In this document: in pieces, positions 24,331 to 36,940 of the stretch
Numbering within the stretch: the stretch's first letter is position 1
Layout: each line of letters starts with the position of its first letter
DNA from: Scatophagus argus
Lineage: Eukaryota > Chordata > Actinopteri > Scatophagidae
Length of the DNA: 64,000 nt
Reading direction: 5' to 3'
NCBI RefSeq assembly: GCF_020382885.2
Contig: NC_058495.1
Span: 2,535,627 to 2,599,626 of the forward strand
Translations under genes and position numbers: made by a program
The notes under the pieces: generated by a model
What the model saw: only the letters and a program-made list of their open reading frames with translations
Told to the model about the DNA's origin: nothing
Database searches by the model: none

Positions 24331-24700
24331 CCATCCATCCATCCATTTTCTATACCGCTTATCCGTCAGGGTCGCGGGGGAGCTGGAGCCTATCCCAGCT
24401 GACTACGGGCGAGAGGCGGGGTTCACCCTGGACTGGTCGCCAGTCAATCGCAGGGCCAACACACAAAGACAGACAACCACACACTCTCACACTCACACCT
24501 AGGGGCAATTTAGAGTAGCCAATTAACCTAATGTGCATGTTTTTGGTATTGTGGGAGGAAGCCGGAGTACCCGGAGAAAACCCACGCAGGCACAGGGAGA
24601 ACATGCAAACTCCACATAGAAGGGCCCAGACCGGGGATTCGAACCTGGAACCCTCTTGCTATGAGGCGACAGTGCTAACCACTGCACCACTGTGCCGCCC
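24331..24700 (-). mobile_element. Complete tRNA-derived SINE downstream of copy 1
   Basis: The 11-bp direct repeat ctattaaattt flanks it (24320-24330 and 24701-24711). On the minus strand the head has gtggtgcagtggttagcact and the B-box-like GGTTCGAATCCC, followed by the SINE body and a GGATGGATGGAT tail. The matching outer flank of copy 9 (63180-63400) lacks it, so the insertion came after that flank was duplicated. Confidence 0.85.
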
Positions 24701-24834
24701 CTATTAAATTTATTTATATCGTAATCCTAATCGTAAACCTAAATCACAACAAAAGTTCTGAACGTTCTAAACAGTGCAGACCTACATGATAGGACAGAAA
24801 GAAATTTGTGACAGCAATTACAGAGAACTATAGG

Positions 24835-24868
24835 CAATAATAATAATAATGATATGTGCCATAATAAC

Positions 24869-24907
<39 letters not shown>

Positions 24908-24908
24908 G
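24835..24908. repeat. (ATAATG/ATAATA)n microsatellite
   Basis: The counterpart at 63350-63401 is a purer (AATAAT)n tract, as expected for homologous flanks with unequal repeat growth. Confidence 0.85.
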
Positions 24909-24954
24909 TGTACAAGGGGAGAGGTGGAGGATGAGAGAGAATCACAGCATTTGT

Positions 24955-26200
24955 TTTGAGATCCCCCGCAGCCTAAGCTGGGGGCTTCTAGGCCAATCCT
25001 AAATATAAGCTTTATCAAAAAGGAAGGTCTACTCTTAAACTTAGAGAGGGTGTCTTCCTCCTCAGCCAAAACTAAAAGATAACTCCACAAGAGTGGAGCT
25101 TCATAACTAATGTCTCCCGTTTTGGGGACTCTAGGAACCATAAGCAACCCTGCATTCTGGGAACATAGAGTTCTAGTTGACTGTGAGCTCTTTAAGATAT
25201 GATGGTGGACAGGCAGTGTAGAGAAGCCAATTGACCTGTGCTGTCTCTGTGCTATGGTGAGCTTTAAAACCAGACTGGAAATCCTCAAACAAATTATTGC
25301 TACATAGAAAGTCACGTAGCCAAGTCACGTAGCCAGTCGCCCAAAAGCAGTCGGGCGACCGCTTTCTTGGAGCGAAATGGAAGATTTGGGATTGGTCTAT
25401 AGTTGCCCAAAACCTTTGGATCAAGAGTAGGAGAGGTCTGATTACAGCTCCTTTAAGTACTTTTATGAGAGACAGATTGATCATATCTGGTAGGGAAGTG
25501 CTATGTCAAACGTCTTTGAGCACCTTCGTTGGGATGGGGTCAAAGAGAGAACATGTTGTTGGTGTAGATGAGGACATCAATGAGTTTATTTGGTGAAGGT
25601 CAATGCGCGAAATGAAGTGTAGGGAATTATCCAGTCCTACACCTGTTTCTACAGCCTGAAGATAGATCCTTGCCAGTTGAGGTCAGGAGCTGATGAATTT
25701 TGTCTCTAAATGTGAATGTGAATGTGAATTTGTAAATTTCATCCAACTAAGGTCATAAAGTCATTGCTACTGAGGGTATTAGGAACACAAGGCTCAATCG
25801 CGCTATGGCTCCCTGTCAGCTGGGCTACAGTGCTGAACAGAAACCTGGGGTTGTTCTCATTTTCCTCAATTAATGTTGAGCAATAGGCTGCTCTGGCAGT
25901 TCATCGGGCCTTCCTATGTGATTTAAGACTATCTTACCAGATCAGTCGTGATTCTTTGATGGAACGTCATTTCCTTTGAAGTTTGTGTGAGTTTTGCTTA
26001 AATTTGGAGATCTGCGAATTATATCATGGGGCTAATTTCTGTTGCTTTATAGATTTCTTTTTGAGGTGGACAATAGAGTCGAATGTCATTCTCAGTGAGC
26101 TTGCAGCACTGTCAACAAAATCATCAATTTGAGAGTGATAATGTTACTTAAGGTTTTGATGAAGAGAGATGATCAATATCAATAATGACTTCAGGGGACA
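24955..26200 (-). repeat. Composite dispersed fish repeats between copies 1 and 2
   Basis: Text such as 'ctttaagatatgatggtgga', 'gaaacctggggttgttctca' and 'gagtcgaatgtcattctcag' is of the type repeated widely in teleost genomes. No intact frame was found. Ends and family are unresolved. Confidence 0.5.
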
Positions 26201-26549
26201 AAATGGGATAATAATCTCAGAATAAGATGTTCTACCCTAATTTTCAGACCTTGACCCAGTACACAAATGTGAAATTTTAGCATTTTACAAGATTAATTAA
26301 TAATTTCTGTCTTCAAATTCTAGCAGTTCTTTCCATGTATCACTTAAGTCATTTGGTTCAAATGGATAAAATCAAGTCATTAAAATAAAATATATATATA
26401 TATAATTCAAAGACAATTAGCTGTTCCATCTTTTTGATATAATTGTCATTTTCAAGTGTATGTAATGTAAAACATTTGAAGTTAAACATTATTCTCTTTC
26501 ATGAGGTCACACATAGTTTTTGACGCTCCTTTTTAATGTCAGGCTAATC

Positions 26550-26614
26550 AGGTCAAAGGTCTGGATCTATTGTCCCACAAGGCTCTGTGACTGACTTTGC
26601 TCTGGTTTCCCACA
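26550..26614. promoter_or_regulatory. Stranded DR1 + CSL module between copies 1 and 2
   Basis: AGGTCA-A-AGGTCT (26550-26562) and TTCCCACA (26607-26614), with conserved text between (ctggatctattgtcccac). Elsewhere this module lies far upstream of a gene. Here it sits between two converging 3' ends, so it marks a lost or rearranged unit. Confidence 0.55.
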
Positions 26615-26746
26615 CTATGTACTTTCATAAAGAGTGGAGCTAATCTTGAAAATTAGAATTCAAATGTGTGATAACAATAAAGAACTGTATCAATGAAATG
26701 ACAAATAATTAACAAATTAAGAATGGAAAATGTCTGTTTCATCATG

Positions 26747-27092
26747 GGGCGGCACGTGGTGCAGTGGTTAGCACTGTCACCTCATAGCAAGAGGGTTCCA
26801 GGTTTGAATCCCGGTCTGGGCCCTTCTATGTGGAGTTTGCATGTTCTCCCTGTGCCTGCGTGGGTTTTCTCCCACAATACCAAAAACATGCACATTAGGT
26901 TCATTGGCTACTCTAAATTGCCCCTAGGTGTGACTGTGAGGGTGTGTGGTTGTTTGTCTTTGTGTGTTGGCCCTGCGATTGACTGGCGACCAGTCCAGGG
27001 TGAACCCCGCCTCTCGCCCGTAGTCAGCTGGGATAGGCTCCAGCTCCCCCACGACCCTGACGGAAAAGCGGTATAGAAAATGGATGGATGGA
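26747..27092 (+). mobile_element. Complete tRNA-derived SINE
   Basis: A 12-bp direct repeat (tgtttcatcatg) flanks it at 26735-26746 and 27093-27104. Head ggcacgtggtgcagtggtta, B-box-like GGTTTGAATCCC, tail (GGAT)3. Same family as the copy at 24331, opposite orientation. Confidence 0.85.
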
Positions 27093-28253
27093 TGTTTCAT
27101 CATGATCAGGCACTTGAAAATAGCAAAAATTTTAACTTGATTTGTCCATAAAATGTAGAAACAATGATGGCGGCCTCTACCAATGAAATGAAAAAATCTC
27201 AGGTTCATCACAGTCAAGATGGTAGCCATGACAACAATGACATGAGGACAGAACATTTTCAGCTGTCACAGTTTGTTTATTCATCAAGGCACAATGAGCC
27301 ACATCAAGTAAGTCAGCTCCAACTAGAGGTGATGGTACATCACAACAACAACTTGTAGATTTCTACAAGACACACTGTACTCTGACAGAGTAAAGGAACA
27401 GCTGTCTTTATAAAAGACAAAGCATTTACAACATTTGAGGACACAGCACTTTTTGATTAGAAAACATAGCAAAACATTTGCACACAGTGAACAGAAGGAA
27501 AAATAGTTAAACTGACCTGAAATCAGGTCACATTGTTCTTAATAAGCACTGAATTCAGCTCATTCTCAACATGTAGAAATGACATTGTCACTGGAAAACT
27601 GTGACAGTGTGACATTAAACAGACCTTTTAAAGTAAAAGGAGAAACATATTGATCTAAAAACAGATCAAAGTTCAATAATCACATAATGTGAGGAGAAGT
27701 CCATGAGGACAAAATAGCCTTAAAAAGGACAATAAAGATTTTAGATCAAAATGATCATAAAAGTATAAAAGTATCACAGGAAAATTGTGACATAAGAACA
27801 TCATTCAAAAAAAGATAAACATTTGGATCTTACAACAGATCAGTTCTGACCAATCAGTGACATTTAAATAAGAGAAATGCCATAGTGACCAAAGGTCCAT
27901 AAAAAGACAGTTAAAGTTGTTGATCACAACCATCAATAACAATCAAAAGATAGCAAATGTTACCATAGCAGGTACCACCAATACATGAAGTACACTGAGG
28001 TATAATAAGAATTGCTGATGCAATCAGATTTGGTTCATGCAACATGCATGACAAGATGTTCTCTTTCTTAACTTGAAAGATATTGTTGCTGTCATTTCCT
28101 CAGGAAATGTCATCTTGGACAGAGAAAAACACACACAAAATACAAGCTTCTGTACATACAGAAGAACAAGTCCATCAGATTTCAAAGAGTTCAGTCCAGT
28201 CATCTTTGTTTCACAACTGACTTTTTCCAGGAGAGACTCCAGGCTGGAGGTGT

Positions 28254-28756
28254 CTACCACGGCCTCCAGGGGGCGCTGCTGACTGGACTCTTGTCTTTGG
28301 TGATGCTGATGTGGACTGTGGAGCTCAGAAGAGAGAAGTCAGCATCTGTCAGGTGTTTCTCAGAGGAAGACTGCAGCTTGCTGAAGTTCTTCATCAGTCT
28401 TCTCTGCTGTTGATGCTGCAGTCGTTGCAGGACACAAACTGTCATCTCCAGGATGTCTGCTTTCTCCAGCTTGGAGTCTGGCTGCTGTTTGAGGAACTCT
28501 GGAGCCAGCAGAGACTTGAGCTGCTCAATGCTGCTGTTGATTCGCTCCCTGCGTAACTTCTCCACCAGAGGCTTTCTGAGCTGCAGAAGGAAGAACAAAG
28601 TCATGAACAAACTTATTCAGGAGGAAAGTGTCAGCATGAACAAAGACAACATGTCATGAACCAAACTGAAACCTTCTTGAATCTTCAGTTTACCTTGTGG
28701 TTCAGAGTCAGATGCTCCTGAGAATTGGTCATTGCTGCAGTGATAGTAGGTGCCAT
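28254..28756 (-). CDS. her4-like: Her4/Hes5-like bHLH-WRPW repressor, array copy 2
   Basis: Exon 1 is 28694-28756 and exon 2 is 28254-28580 on the minus strand. It carries the consensus protein shared by copies 5-9 and converges on copy 1. Its 3'UTR is full length, with the poly(A) signal (TTTATT on +) at 27276-27281. The start is fixed by the first ATG after TATA and by identity of exon 1 in all copies. Upstream CSL-type sites lie at 29041, 29388, 29778 and 30983. Confidence 0.92.
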
Positions 28757-28822
28757 GGGTGGATCTCTGTGCTGTAGAGGTCTCTGCAGAGAGAATCTGC
28801 TCTGTGCTGGCTTCATCCCTCC

Positions 28823-29048
28823 TATTTATAGTCCCACATCTGCATATGAATGTGTGGGTCTTGGTCTGACTGGAGTTTCTCACAGTCTCAGCCAATCACA
28901 GAGCCTGGTGAGACAATCAGGCATGTGGAGCAGCAGTATGTTGAAGTGTGTGATGGCCTGGGGGACAATGGTTAGATCTCAGGGGAACAGGTGGAGGACT
29001 GGGGGGGTGATGGAGAGAAGCTCACAGAGCTCTGTGTGAATGTGGGAA
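28823..29048 (-). promoter_or_regulatory. Core promoter of copy 2 (version 1)
   Basis: TATA at 28823-28830, CSL-like TTCTCACA at 28877-28884 and CSL TGTGGGAA at 29041-29048; 226 bp, as in copies 1, 3 and 5. Just upstream, 'gactgtgactgtgaactttt' shows a small deletion relative to copies 7-9. Confidence 0.75.
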
Positions 29049-29324
29049 AGTGGTGACCCTGTAGAGAGAGCAGATCTGCTGCCTGATGCTGGGATCAATG
29101 ACTGTGACTGTGAACTTTTTTTGCTTTTTGTCTCAGGCTTTAAATATAGTTGATGAAATCATTTTAATTTAACTCAATCATTTAAGAAGTTCATTTTCTT
29201 TCATCAGCTTCATAATTATTTTTCAGTTTTCCAAAATCAAAAATACAGTGTGACATGTCAGAGAACAGTGTGATGCCCATTGAGGCACTTCAAATAACGT
29301 CAGCACAATAATCATGTAGCTGTC

Positions 29325-29494
29325 CAGATGTAGCAGAGTCTTTGACACGTGCCTTGTAGTCAGTGTGAGTAACAAGTAGAGCTCAGTTTCCCACACTGAC
29401 TCCCTGTATGGTCAATGAACCACAAAGGGACTTCAGTGGCAGATGCTGGCTGTGTGTTGTTATAGAGACAGATCATGACATCATCAGCCATCTG
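29325..29494 (-). promoter_or_regulatory. Enhancer core of copy 2 (version beta)
   Basis: CAGATG 29325-29330, CACGTG 29346-29351, CSL TTCCCACA 29388-29395, CATCTG 29489-29494. The beta version has 'ctgagctctacttgttactc' next to the CSL site (gene-strand reading) and a CACGTG box, a possible Her/Hes binding site. Confidence 0.55.
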
Positions 29495-30925
29495 GAGGGA
29501 ACAGACACGATTGGCTGATTCTGACACTTTGTTAAAGTTGGAATTTTACCAAATCATGTCATCTCATATCCTCAGTTTCTAACCACTGTAAGACAATTTG
29601 AACCCTGCAGTGATGATCATGTCTCATTACTGACCATCAACTACATGGAAATATCAGATGAGGGTGGGAGGTTTCCTGGAGACAGCTGTTTCCTGAAGTG
29701 TGCCAAATCCCCTTAGAGAATTATTTGGCTGCTGGTGGGACGGATGTCGTTCACACTCAAGTCTGCCCTCCAAAGTTTTCCCACACTCCATCCATTAGCA
29801 GAAAACAGGCATGTGGCCCTCTACAAATGGACTCTTTGGGAATACTCTATACAAGCAGTGTGTGTTGTCAAGGCAGAGGGTTTGGGCCCCCAGAGAAAAA
29901 CTTAACCATCAACATGAGAAATGGGTTCTTAAGAGATTTGTGAAAATTAATATGTAACATTGCACACCAAGAAATAATTAATTCATCAAGAAATTCTAAA
30001 ATATTACTGCTGTGTGCTGGGTAAGACTTTGAACATCAAGGTGGAATGTCTAATAGCATTTTGTGTACTCAAGAAGACTTTGGATAAAGAAAGTCTATCC
30101 ATCCCAAGGCTACACACTGCACAGCACACACAGTGTGATTTTGGCCAAACCAGAACCTGCACTTTGGTAGATGTCACGCTTGATACCAGTAAAATGAGAA
30201 GGGACCTCAGGAACCCTCTGAGGAAGAGACTTTCATGAGTCCCTTGGTTACACCTTCCCAGTATACCAATATGGATGATCCACCCCTACTCTTGTTCTGA
30301 TGGGTTATAACTTTCCACGCTCTCCAAGATTTTGCTAAATGCTGAAAAATCATTCAATAAGAGCAAGGCCTGCGCACAGTTGATGCCTGATGACTGTCTT
30401 TTTGCTGTGGTATTGAAAATGGGAAAGAATCCATGTTGACATGTCATTATGTATATAAGTATATAACATAATGCGGCCTATTGAATATGGAAACAGGAAA
30501 ACACACGAGTCAGTGAAATAACTGACTGATGGGATGACACACAGACAGAAAGCCAGTAAAACTACTGATTCTTGGATTTGTCATGTTTAACATGTTCTGA
30601 CATCCTGTTAGTGCTGAATGTAACAAAGCGTTAAAAAATATCACAAAACATCAACTCCAGGTTGCACTGTTATTAACATTATCACAGATGTGTTGGTATG
30701 TGTTCAGTGACTTCTTCTGTACCAACAATGAGTGCTGCTTGTTAGCTAAAAGAAAGAAAAAAATTGATGCAGGGGGGGAGGAAGAGGTTCCCCCCTTTTT
30801 GCTGTGGTATCAAAAGAGTTGTAGAGTATCTTTTTCAATATTAGTATTGTATCAAAATGTAAAATTCTTTGATCATGACAAGCGTACATGGACCAGTCAG
30901 GCTCCTTTTCAATGTGAGGTTCCTC

Positions 30926-30990
30926 AGGTCAAAGGTCTGGATCTATTGTCCCACAGGGCTCTGTGAGTGACTTTCCTCTGGTTTCCCACA
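30926..30990 (-). promoter_or_regulatory. DR1 + CSL module upstream of copy 2
   Basis: AGGTCA-A-AGGTCT (30926-30938) and TTCCCACA (30983-30990), 44 nt apart. The DR1 pattern is that of RXR/HNF4/PPAR-type nuclear receptors. Binding is inferred. Confidence 0.5.
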
Positions 30991-32432
30991 CTCTGTCCTT
31001 TCACTGGACAGACAATAGAAGTGTGTGTTGTTATGCATCACTTAGGAAACAAGGTGTGACCTCCTCAAAGAGTGAAATTATTCTAATGATTTTAAACTTT
31101 TTACACGGAGACACCAAAAACTGACTGCAACACCACCAAGATGCTGCAGCTCCTGGTCTTTGAACTGGAAAGTGTCTCCTATTGGTTTGTGGACTTGGCT
31201 TATTCCATATAAACAGGGTGACCTAATATCAAAAGTCTTAAATTAAGCAGGTTAAAATGTGTTCTGCTTAGAGTGAGTCTCAACAGGCTTTTGCTGTATG
31301 TGCTAAATTTTAACTTGATTTGTCCATCAAATGTAGAAACAATGATGGAGGTCTCTATCAATGAAATGAAAAAAATCTCAGGTTCATCACAGTCAAGATG
31401 GTAGCCATGACAACAATGACATGAGGACAGAACATTTTCAGCTGTCACAGTTTGTTTATTCATCAAGGCACAATGAGCCACATCAAGTAAGTCAGCTCCA
31501 ACTAGAGGTGATGGTACATCACAACAACAACTTGTAGATTTCTACAAGACACACTGTACTCTGACAGAGTAAAGGAACAGCTGTCTTTATAAAAGACAAA
31601 GCATTTACAACATTTGAGGACACAGCACTTTTTGATTAGAAAACATAGCAAAACATTTGCACACAGTGAACAGAAGGAAAAATAGTTAAACTGACCTGAA
31701 ATCAGGTCACATTGTTCTTAATAAGCACTGAATTCAGCTCATTCTCAACATGTAGAAATGACATTGTCACTGGAAAACTGTGACAGTGTGACATTAAACA
31801 GACCTTTTAAAGTAAAAGGAGAAACATATTGATCTAAAAACAGATCAAAGTTCAATAATCACATAATGTGAGGAGAAGTCCATGAGGACAAAATAGCCCT
31901 AAAAAGGACAATAAAGATTTTAGATCAAAATGATCATGAAAGTATAAAAGTATCACAGGAAAATTGTGACATAAGAACATCATTCAAAAAAAGATAAACA
32001 TTTGGATCTTACAACAGATCAGTTCTGACCAATCAGTGACATTTAAATAAGAGAAATGCCATAGTGACCAAAGGTCCATAAAAAGACAGTTAAAGTTGTT
32101 GATCACAACCATCAATAACAATCAAAAGATAGCAAATGTTACCATAGCAGGTACCACCAATACATGAAGTACACTGAGGTATAATAAGAATTGCTGATGC
32201 AATCAGATTTGGTTCATGCAACATGCATGACAAGATGTTCTCTTTCTTAACTTGAAAGATATTGTTGCTGTCATTTCCTCAGGAAATGTCATCTTGGACA
32301 GAGAAAAACACACACAAAATACAAGCTTCTGTACATACAGAAGAACAAGTCCATCAGATTTCAAAGAGTTCAGTCCAGTCATCTTTGTTTCACAACTGAC
32401 TATTTCCAGGAGAGACTCCAGGCTGGAGGTGT

Positions 32433-32935
32433 CTACCACGGCCTCCAGGGGGCGCTGCTTACTGGACTCTTGTCTTTGGTGATGCTGATGTGGACTGTGG
32501 AGCTCAGAAGAGAGAAGTCAGCATCTGTCAGGTGTTTCTCAGAGGAAGACTGCAGCTTGCTGAAGTTCTTCATCAGTCTTCTCTGCTGTTGATGCTGCAG
32601 TCGTTGCAGGACACAAACTGTCATCTCCAGGATGTCTGCTTTCTCCAGCTTGGAGTCTGGCTGCTGTTTGAGGAACTCTGGAGCCAGCAGAGACTTGAGC
32701 TGCTCAATGCTGCTGTTGATTCGCTCCCTGCGTAACTTCTCCACCACAGGCTTTCTGAGCTGCAGAAGGAAGAACAAAGTCATGAACAAACTTATTCAGG
32801 AGGAAAGTGTCAGCATGAACAAAGACAACATGTCATGAACCAAACTGAAACCTTCTTGAATCTTCAGTTTACCTTGTGGTTCAGAGTCAGATGCTCCTGA
32901 GAATTGGTCATTGCTGCAGTGATAGTAGGTGCCAT
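32433..32935 (-). CDS. her4-like: Her4/Hes5-like bHLH-WRPW repressor, array copy 3
   Basis: Exon 1 32873-32935, exon 2 32433-32759. It differs from the consensus by RKPVVEK for RKPLVEK in the basic region (a valine also found in mammalian Hes5) and by silent changes such as V = GTA near the C-terminus. Poly(A) signal at 31455-31460. The spacing to copy 2 is 4179 bp. Confidence 0.92.
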
Positions 32936-33001
32936 GGGTGGATCTCTGTGCTGTAGAGGTCTCTGCAGAGAGAATCTGCTCTGTGCTGGCTTCATCCCTC
33001 C

Positions 33002-33227
33002 TATTTATAGTCCCACATCTCCATATGAATGTGTGGGTCTTGGTCTGACTGGAGTTTCTCACAGTCTCAGCCAATCACAGAGCCTGGTGAGACAATCAGG
33101 CATGTGGAGCAGCAGTATGTTGAAGTGTGTGATGGCCTGGGGCACAATGGTTAGATCTCAGGGGAACAGGTGGAGGACTGGGGGGGTGATGGAGAGAAGC
33201 TCACAGAGCTCTGTGTGAATGTGGGAA
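33002..33227 (-). promoter_or_regulatory. Core promoter of copy 3 (version 1)
   Basis: TATA 33002-33009 and CSL TGTGGGAA 33220-33227. Immediately upstream, the sequence present in copies 4 and 6-9 (agagcagatctgctgcctga and beyond) is deleted, joining 'gtgaccctg' to 'aatatagttg'. Copy 5 has the same deletion. Confidence 0.75.
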
Positions 33228-33422
33228 AGTGGTGACCCTGAATATAGTTGGTGAAATCATTTTAATTTAACTCAATCATTGAAGAAGTTCATTTTCTTTC
33301 ATCAGCTTCATAATTATTTTTCAGTTTTCCAAAATCAAAAATACAGTGTGACATGTCAGAGAACAGTGTGATGCCCATTGAGGCACTTCAAATAACGTCA
33401 GCACAATAATCATGTAGCTGTC

Positions 33423-33592
33423 CAGATGTAGCAGAGTCTTTGACACGTGCCTTGTAGTCAGTGTGAGTAACAAGTAGAGCTCAGTTTCCCACACTGACTC
33501 CCTGTATGGTCAATGAACCACAAAGGGACTTCAGTGGCAGATGCTGGCTGTGTGTTGTTATAGAGACAGATCATGACATCATCAGCCATCTG
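33423..33592 (-). promoter_or_regulatory. Enhancer core of copy 3 (version beta)
   Basis: CAGATG 33423-33428, CSL 33486-33493, CATCTG 33587-33592. Confidence 0.55.
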
Positions 33593-34695
33593 GAGGGAAC
33601 AGACACGATTGGCTGACTCTGACACTTTGTTAAAGTTGAAATTTTAGTGACAATGTTTGATAAAGTTTCACCAAAATGAATCACCAAATCATGTCATCTC
33701 AAATCCTCAGTTTCTAACCACTGTAAGACATTTTGAACCCTGCAGTGATGATCATGTCTCATTACTGACCATCAACTACATGGAAATATCAGATGAGGGT
33801 GGGAGGTTTCCTGGAGACAGCTGTTTCCTGAAGTGTGCCAAATCCCCTTAGAGAATTATTTGGCTGCTGGTGGGACGGATGTCGTTCACACTCAAGTCTG
33901 CCCTCCAAAGTTTTCCCACACTCCATCCATTAGCAGAAAACAGGCATGTGGCCCTCTACAAATGGACTCTTTTGGAATCCTTCTGTTTGGTCCAGACAAT
34001 GTGGGAACCCTATGGAAACAACTAATAAACACAACACAGAAACGTTAAATGGGCACTTGTGTTTTATGCAACAATTTTACAATTTTTCAACAATTTTTCA
34101 AGTTTATTAAACATTTGAGGAACATGCATAAGTAATTAATTTTGCAAAATTTCATATTTGTTTAATAGGTTCTCATGTGCACATCAGTTCAGATTCTATG
34201 AATATGCATTTTTTTCCACTCTAATATTAATTAATATGGCAGCAAGTGGATGCTGTATACAACATTACATGTCTAAACTGATTAGTGGTCTTCAGTTACC
34301 CAGCAATGTTAGTTTGCTCTCAGTGTTCCTATTAGCATATTGGTCTGGATATTTCCCCCTGTGAATCACCCTTTTGGCATTTCAACCATTTTCTCTTTCA
34401 CGTGTTCAAAGTTTAAAGCCCAAATATCTTCAGGATGTAATTCTGATAAACATGACATGAACTGACATTAACTACAGAACTTGTTTATTATAAATAAACA
34501 AGTTTAACAGGTTAACTTGTAAATGTAACTGGTAGACTTTTTCACTGCAGAAAATGTTTGCTCTCACTATGTGATATGGCAGCATTGTTAAAGTGGACAC
34601 ACTAATTTATTTGAGCGGAACAGATATAACTAAAAGCCTGATTTCAAATAATTTCCACTTTTGGTACCAGGCTCCTTTTTAACATCAGGCTCCTC

Positions 34696-34760
34696 AGGTC
34701 AATGGTCTGGATCTATTGTCCCACAGGGCTCTGTGAGCAGCTTTCCTCTGCTTTCCCACA
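34696..34760 (-). promoter_or_regulatory. Weakened DR1 + CSL module upstream of copy 3
   Basis: AGGTCA-A-TGGTCT (one half-site changed) at 34696-34708 with CSL TTCCCACA at 34753-34760. The change is shared with the module at 45054, so it predates the block duplication. Confidence 0.45.
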
Positions 34761-34954
34761 CTTTGTCTTTTCACTGCTTTCACTGGACCAACAATAGAAG
34801 TGTGTCTTATTATGCATCACTGAAGAAAGAAAGTGTGACCTCCGCGAAGAGGAACATGATTCATTTTAAACTTTTTGCATTGAAACACCAATAATTGACA
34901 ACTATAGCAAGAGAATGTTGCTGCAAAATTATCTTTGAAAATGGAGATGGTTCT

Positions 34955-35115
34955 TGTTTACACTCAGTAAAAATATAAATGCAACACTTTGCTCCCGTTT
35001 TTCACAGGCTGAAATCGATGATTTAAGACTTTTTATGTACACAAAAGACTGATACATTTGTTAAAATGTTGGTTGAGTTCATCCACCTGGCAGGTGTTGC
35101 ATGTCAAAATGGTTA
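34955..35115. mobile_element. Tc1/mariner-like terminal fragment
   Basis: 'actcagtaaaaatataaatg' followed by 'caacactttgctcccgtttt' is a known type of fish Tc1-like terminal sequence. No transposase follows. A paralogous copy lies at about 45315-45475. Confidence 0.5.
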
Positions 35116-35159
35116 AACAATGTGATTATAAATGGATTTGGAGTTTATGTACAGTTTAC

Positions 35160-36580
35160 TTACTATAATTTTGTAGATTTTCTCTGTTTTGTCCTGTTTA
35201 ACTCTTCATTTCCTGTCTTTGTCTGTTTTTCCTCCTTTATATATCTTTCGCCCTGCCCTGATTGTTTTTACCTGTGTCTAGTCCTCATTGTCTATGTATG
35301 CCTGCAGTCTCCTTGCATGTTTAGTCAGTTTGTCTGTGGTCCCTTGTTATCATGTCTATTTCCCTGTTCCCTGTGTATCCTGTGTTGCCTGTAGTCAGTT
35401 AGTTGTCTTGTTTGTGCTGTGAGCTCTTTAGTTCCCAGTGTGTCCTGTGTTTCCTTGAGATTCCTGTGTTCCCTGTGTTTTCTACTGTGGATTATTTATT
35501 AGTTCTGAAAATTACTACTTGGACCTCCAGCTGTTTTGTTTGCCTTTATTAGATTTTTTTTTGTTTGGACTGCACTCCCAGCTGACTTTTTTGTTTGGAC
35601 TGCACTCCCAGCTGACGTTAGTTTGCTTCTATACTTTTTTGAGTGAGTTTATTCATTAAAACCTTTTGTTCATCTTACCCTTGTGTCTGTGCTTGCACAT
35701 TTGGTCCACTATTTTGTAACTCTGAACAGTACGAACTGACTACAACATGGACCCTACCGTTCTGGAAATATTTCAAATACATCCGTTGCTCACTAACCGG
35801 ACTATTTTATTAGTTCAGATGCTTCAGACTTTAATGGACAGTCAATGGAAAATGGCCTCCCAGGTCTCAGACTCATTGCAGAAACTCTTCATTCTCAAAG
35901 GTTCAGTTGCTTCCATACAACCTCCCCCTGCACCAGTTTGCCTCCTGTCGTCTCCAGGTCCAGAAAGGGTTCACCTCCAACCTGCTTTCCAGTCAGCTCG
36001 CCACCAACCTGCTAGACCCCCATCAGCTCAAGCTCCAGAGTGGGCTAGCCTCCAGCCTGCTTCCCAGTTGGCTAGCCACAGGCTCTCTAGTCTCCTTCCA
36101 ACCCCTGAGTCGCCCTGCATTCTGACTTTGTCTCCACCCAGCGCCGTGGCGGTCCTGCTGCCGCCCAGTGCCATGGGGGCTCCATGGCCTCCAGAGCTTC
36201 TGCTACCCAGTGATCCTGAGCAGCCCAGCACCACAGAGAGGCTGTCATCTTGTCTTGTCTTCAGTCAACGTCCCGGCTGATCAATCAATGCTCCTGGTTC
36301 TTAGTCGGAGGCTCAGATGATACCTGCTCCTGTTTCTGGTCTTTAGTTACCAGTTCATCCAAAACCTGCTCCTGCTCCTGGCTTCCAGTTGGTGGCCCGG
36401 CTGACACCACCTCCAAGCCCTGATCCTCAGTTGGCAGGCTGGCCAATACCTGCCAATACCTGCCGATACCAGGAGAAGGTGTCGGCCTGCCTGATTTCTT
36501 GCTCCCAGATCTTCCATCTGAGAAACTAGTTTTTTGTTCACCTTACCCTCATTTGGTGCTCCATTTTGTAACTCTTAACA
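35160..36580 (+). mobile_element. Fossil LTR retrotransposon fragment (probably Ty3-like)
   Basis: A T/C-rich LTR-like segment ends with 'ttcattaaaacc' and a tail (gttcatcttacccttgtgtc). A short gag-like stretch opens with MDPTVLEIFQIHPLLTNRT, the MDP start style common in fish Ty3-like gag. Proline-rich degenerate sequence follows. A second tail copy (gttcaccttaccctcatttg) near 36536 suggests remains of a 3' LTR. The element is broken and lacks any pol region. The family call is tentative. Confidence 0.45.
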
Positions 36581-36940
36581 CATTATTGTACAAGTGTGCT
36601 TCAGACTGGCCATAATTAAAAGCCACTCTAAAATGTGTACTTTTATAATGAAGAAGGACACTTATTAGACACTGAAATATAGATTTTACGTTACTAGGTT
36701 TACAGATGTGCATTTTTTGCTTACAAATATCCCAAACAAAGAAGGCAGCATGACACATCTCCTTCATATTGAGTTGATGATGGCAGCAGATGAATTCCAC
36801 GACAATAGGCTTAATCTATGCGTTCAAATTGTCAACAGTGCAACCGTGTTTGTAGCTTATGACTCCCCACACCATAACCCCACCATAAACCATCTTCACA
36901 CAGCAGCCATTTTCCTCTGACGTCACACTCAGGGTGAATA

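Noticed and set aside
26747-26830. tRNA gene candidate (A- and B-box-like motifs)
   Set aside because: It is the head of a tRNA-derived SINE, with target duplications and a GGAT tail. It does not fold as a full tRNA.
28311-28659. Open frames opposite to and overlapping each Her exon (81 and 68 codons), repeated in all copies
   Set aside because: They repeat only because the genes repeat. They are shadows of the bHLH coding strand, with no own promoter or known domain.
35101-35394. Hydrophobic 97-codon frame, repeated at 45459
   Set aside because: It is a T/C-rich LTR-derived segment read by chance; the repeat comes from the block duplication.
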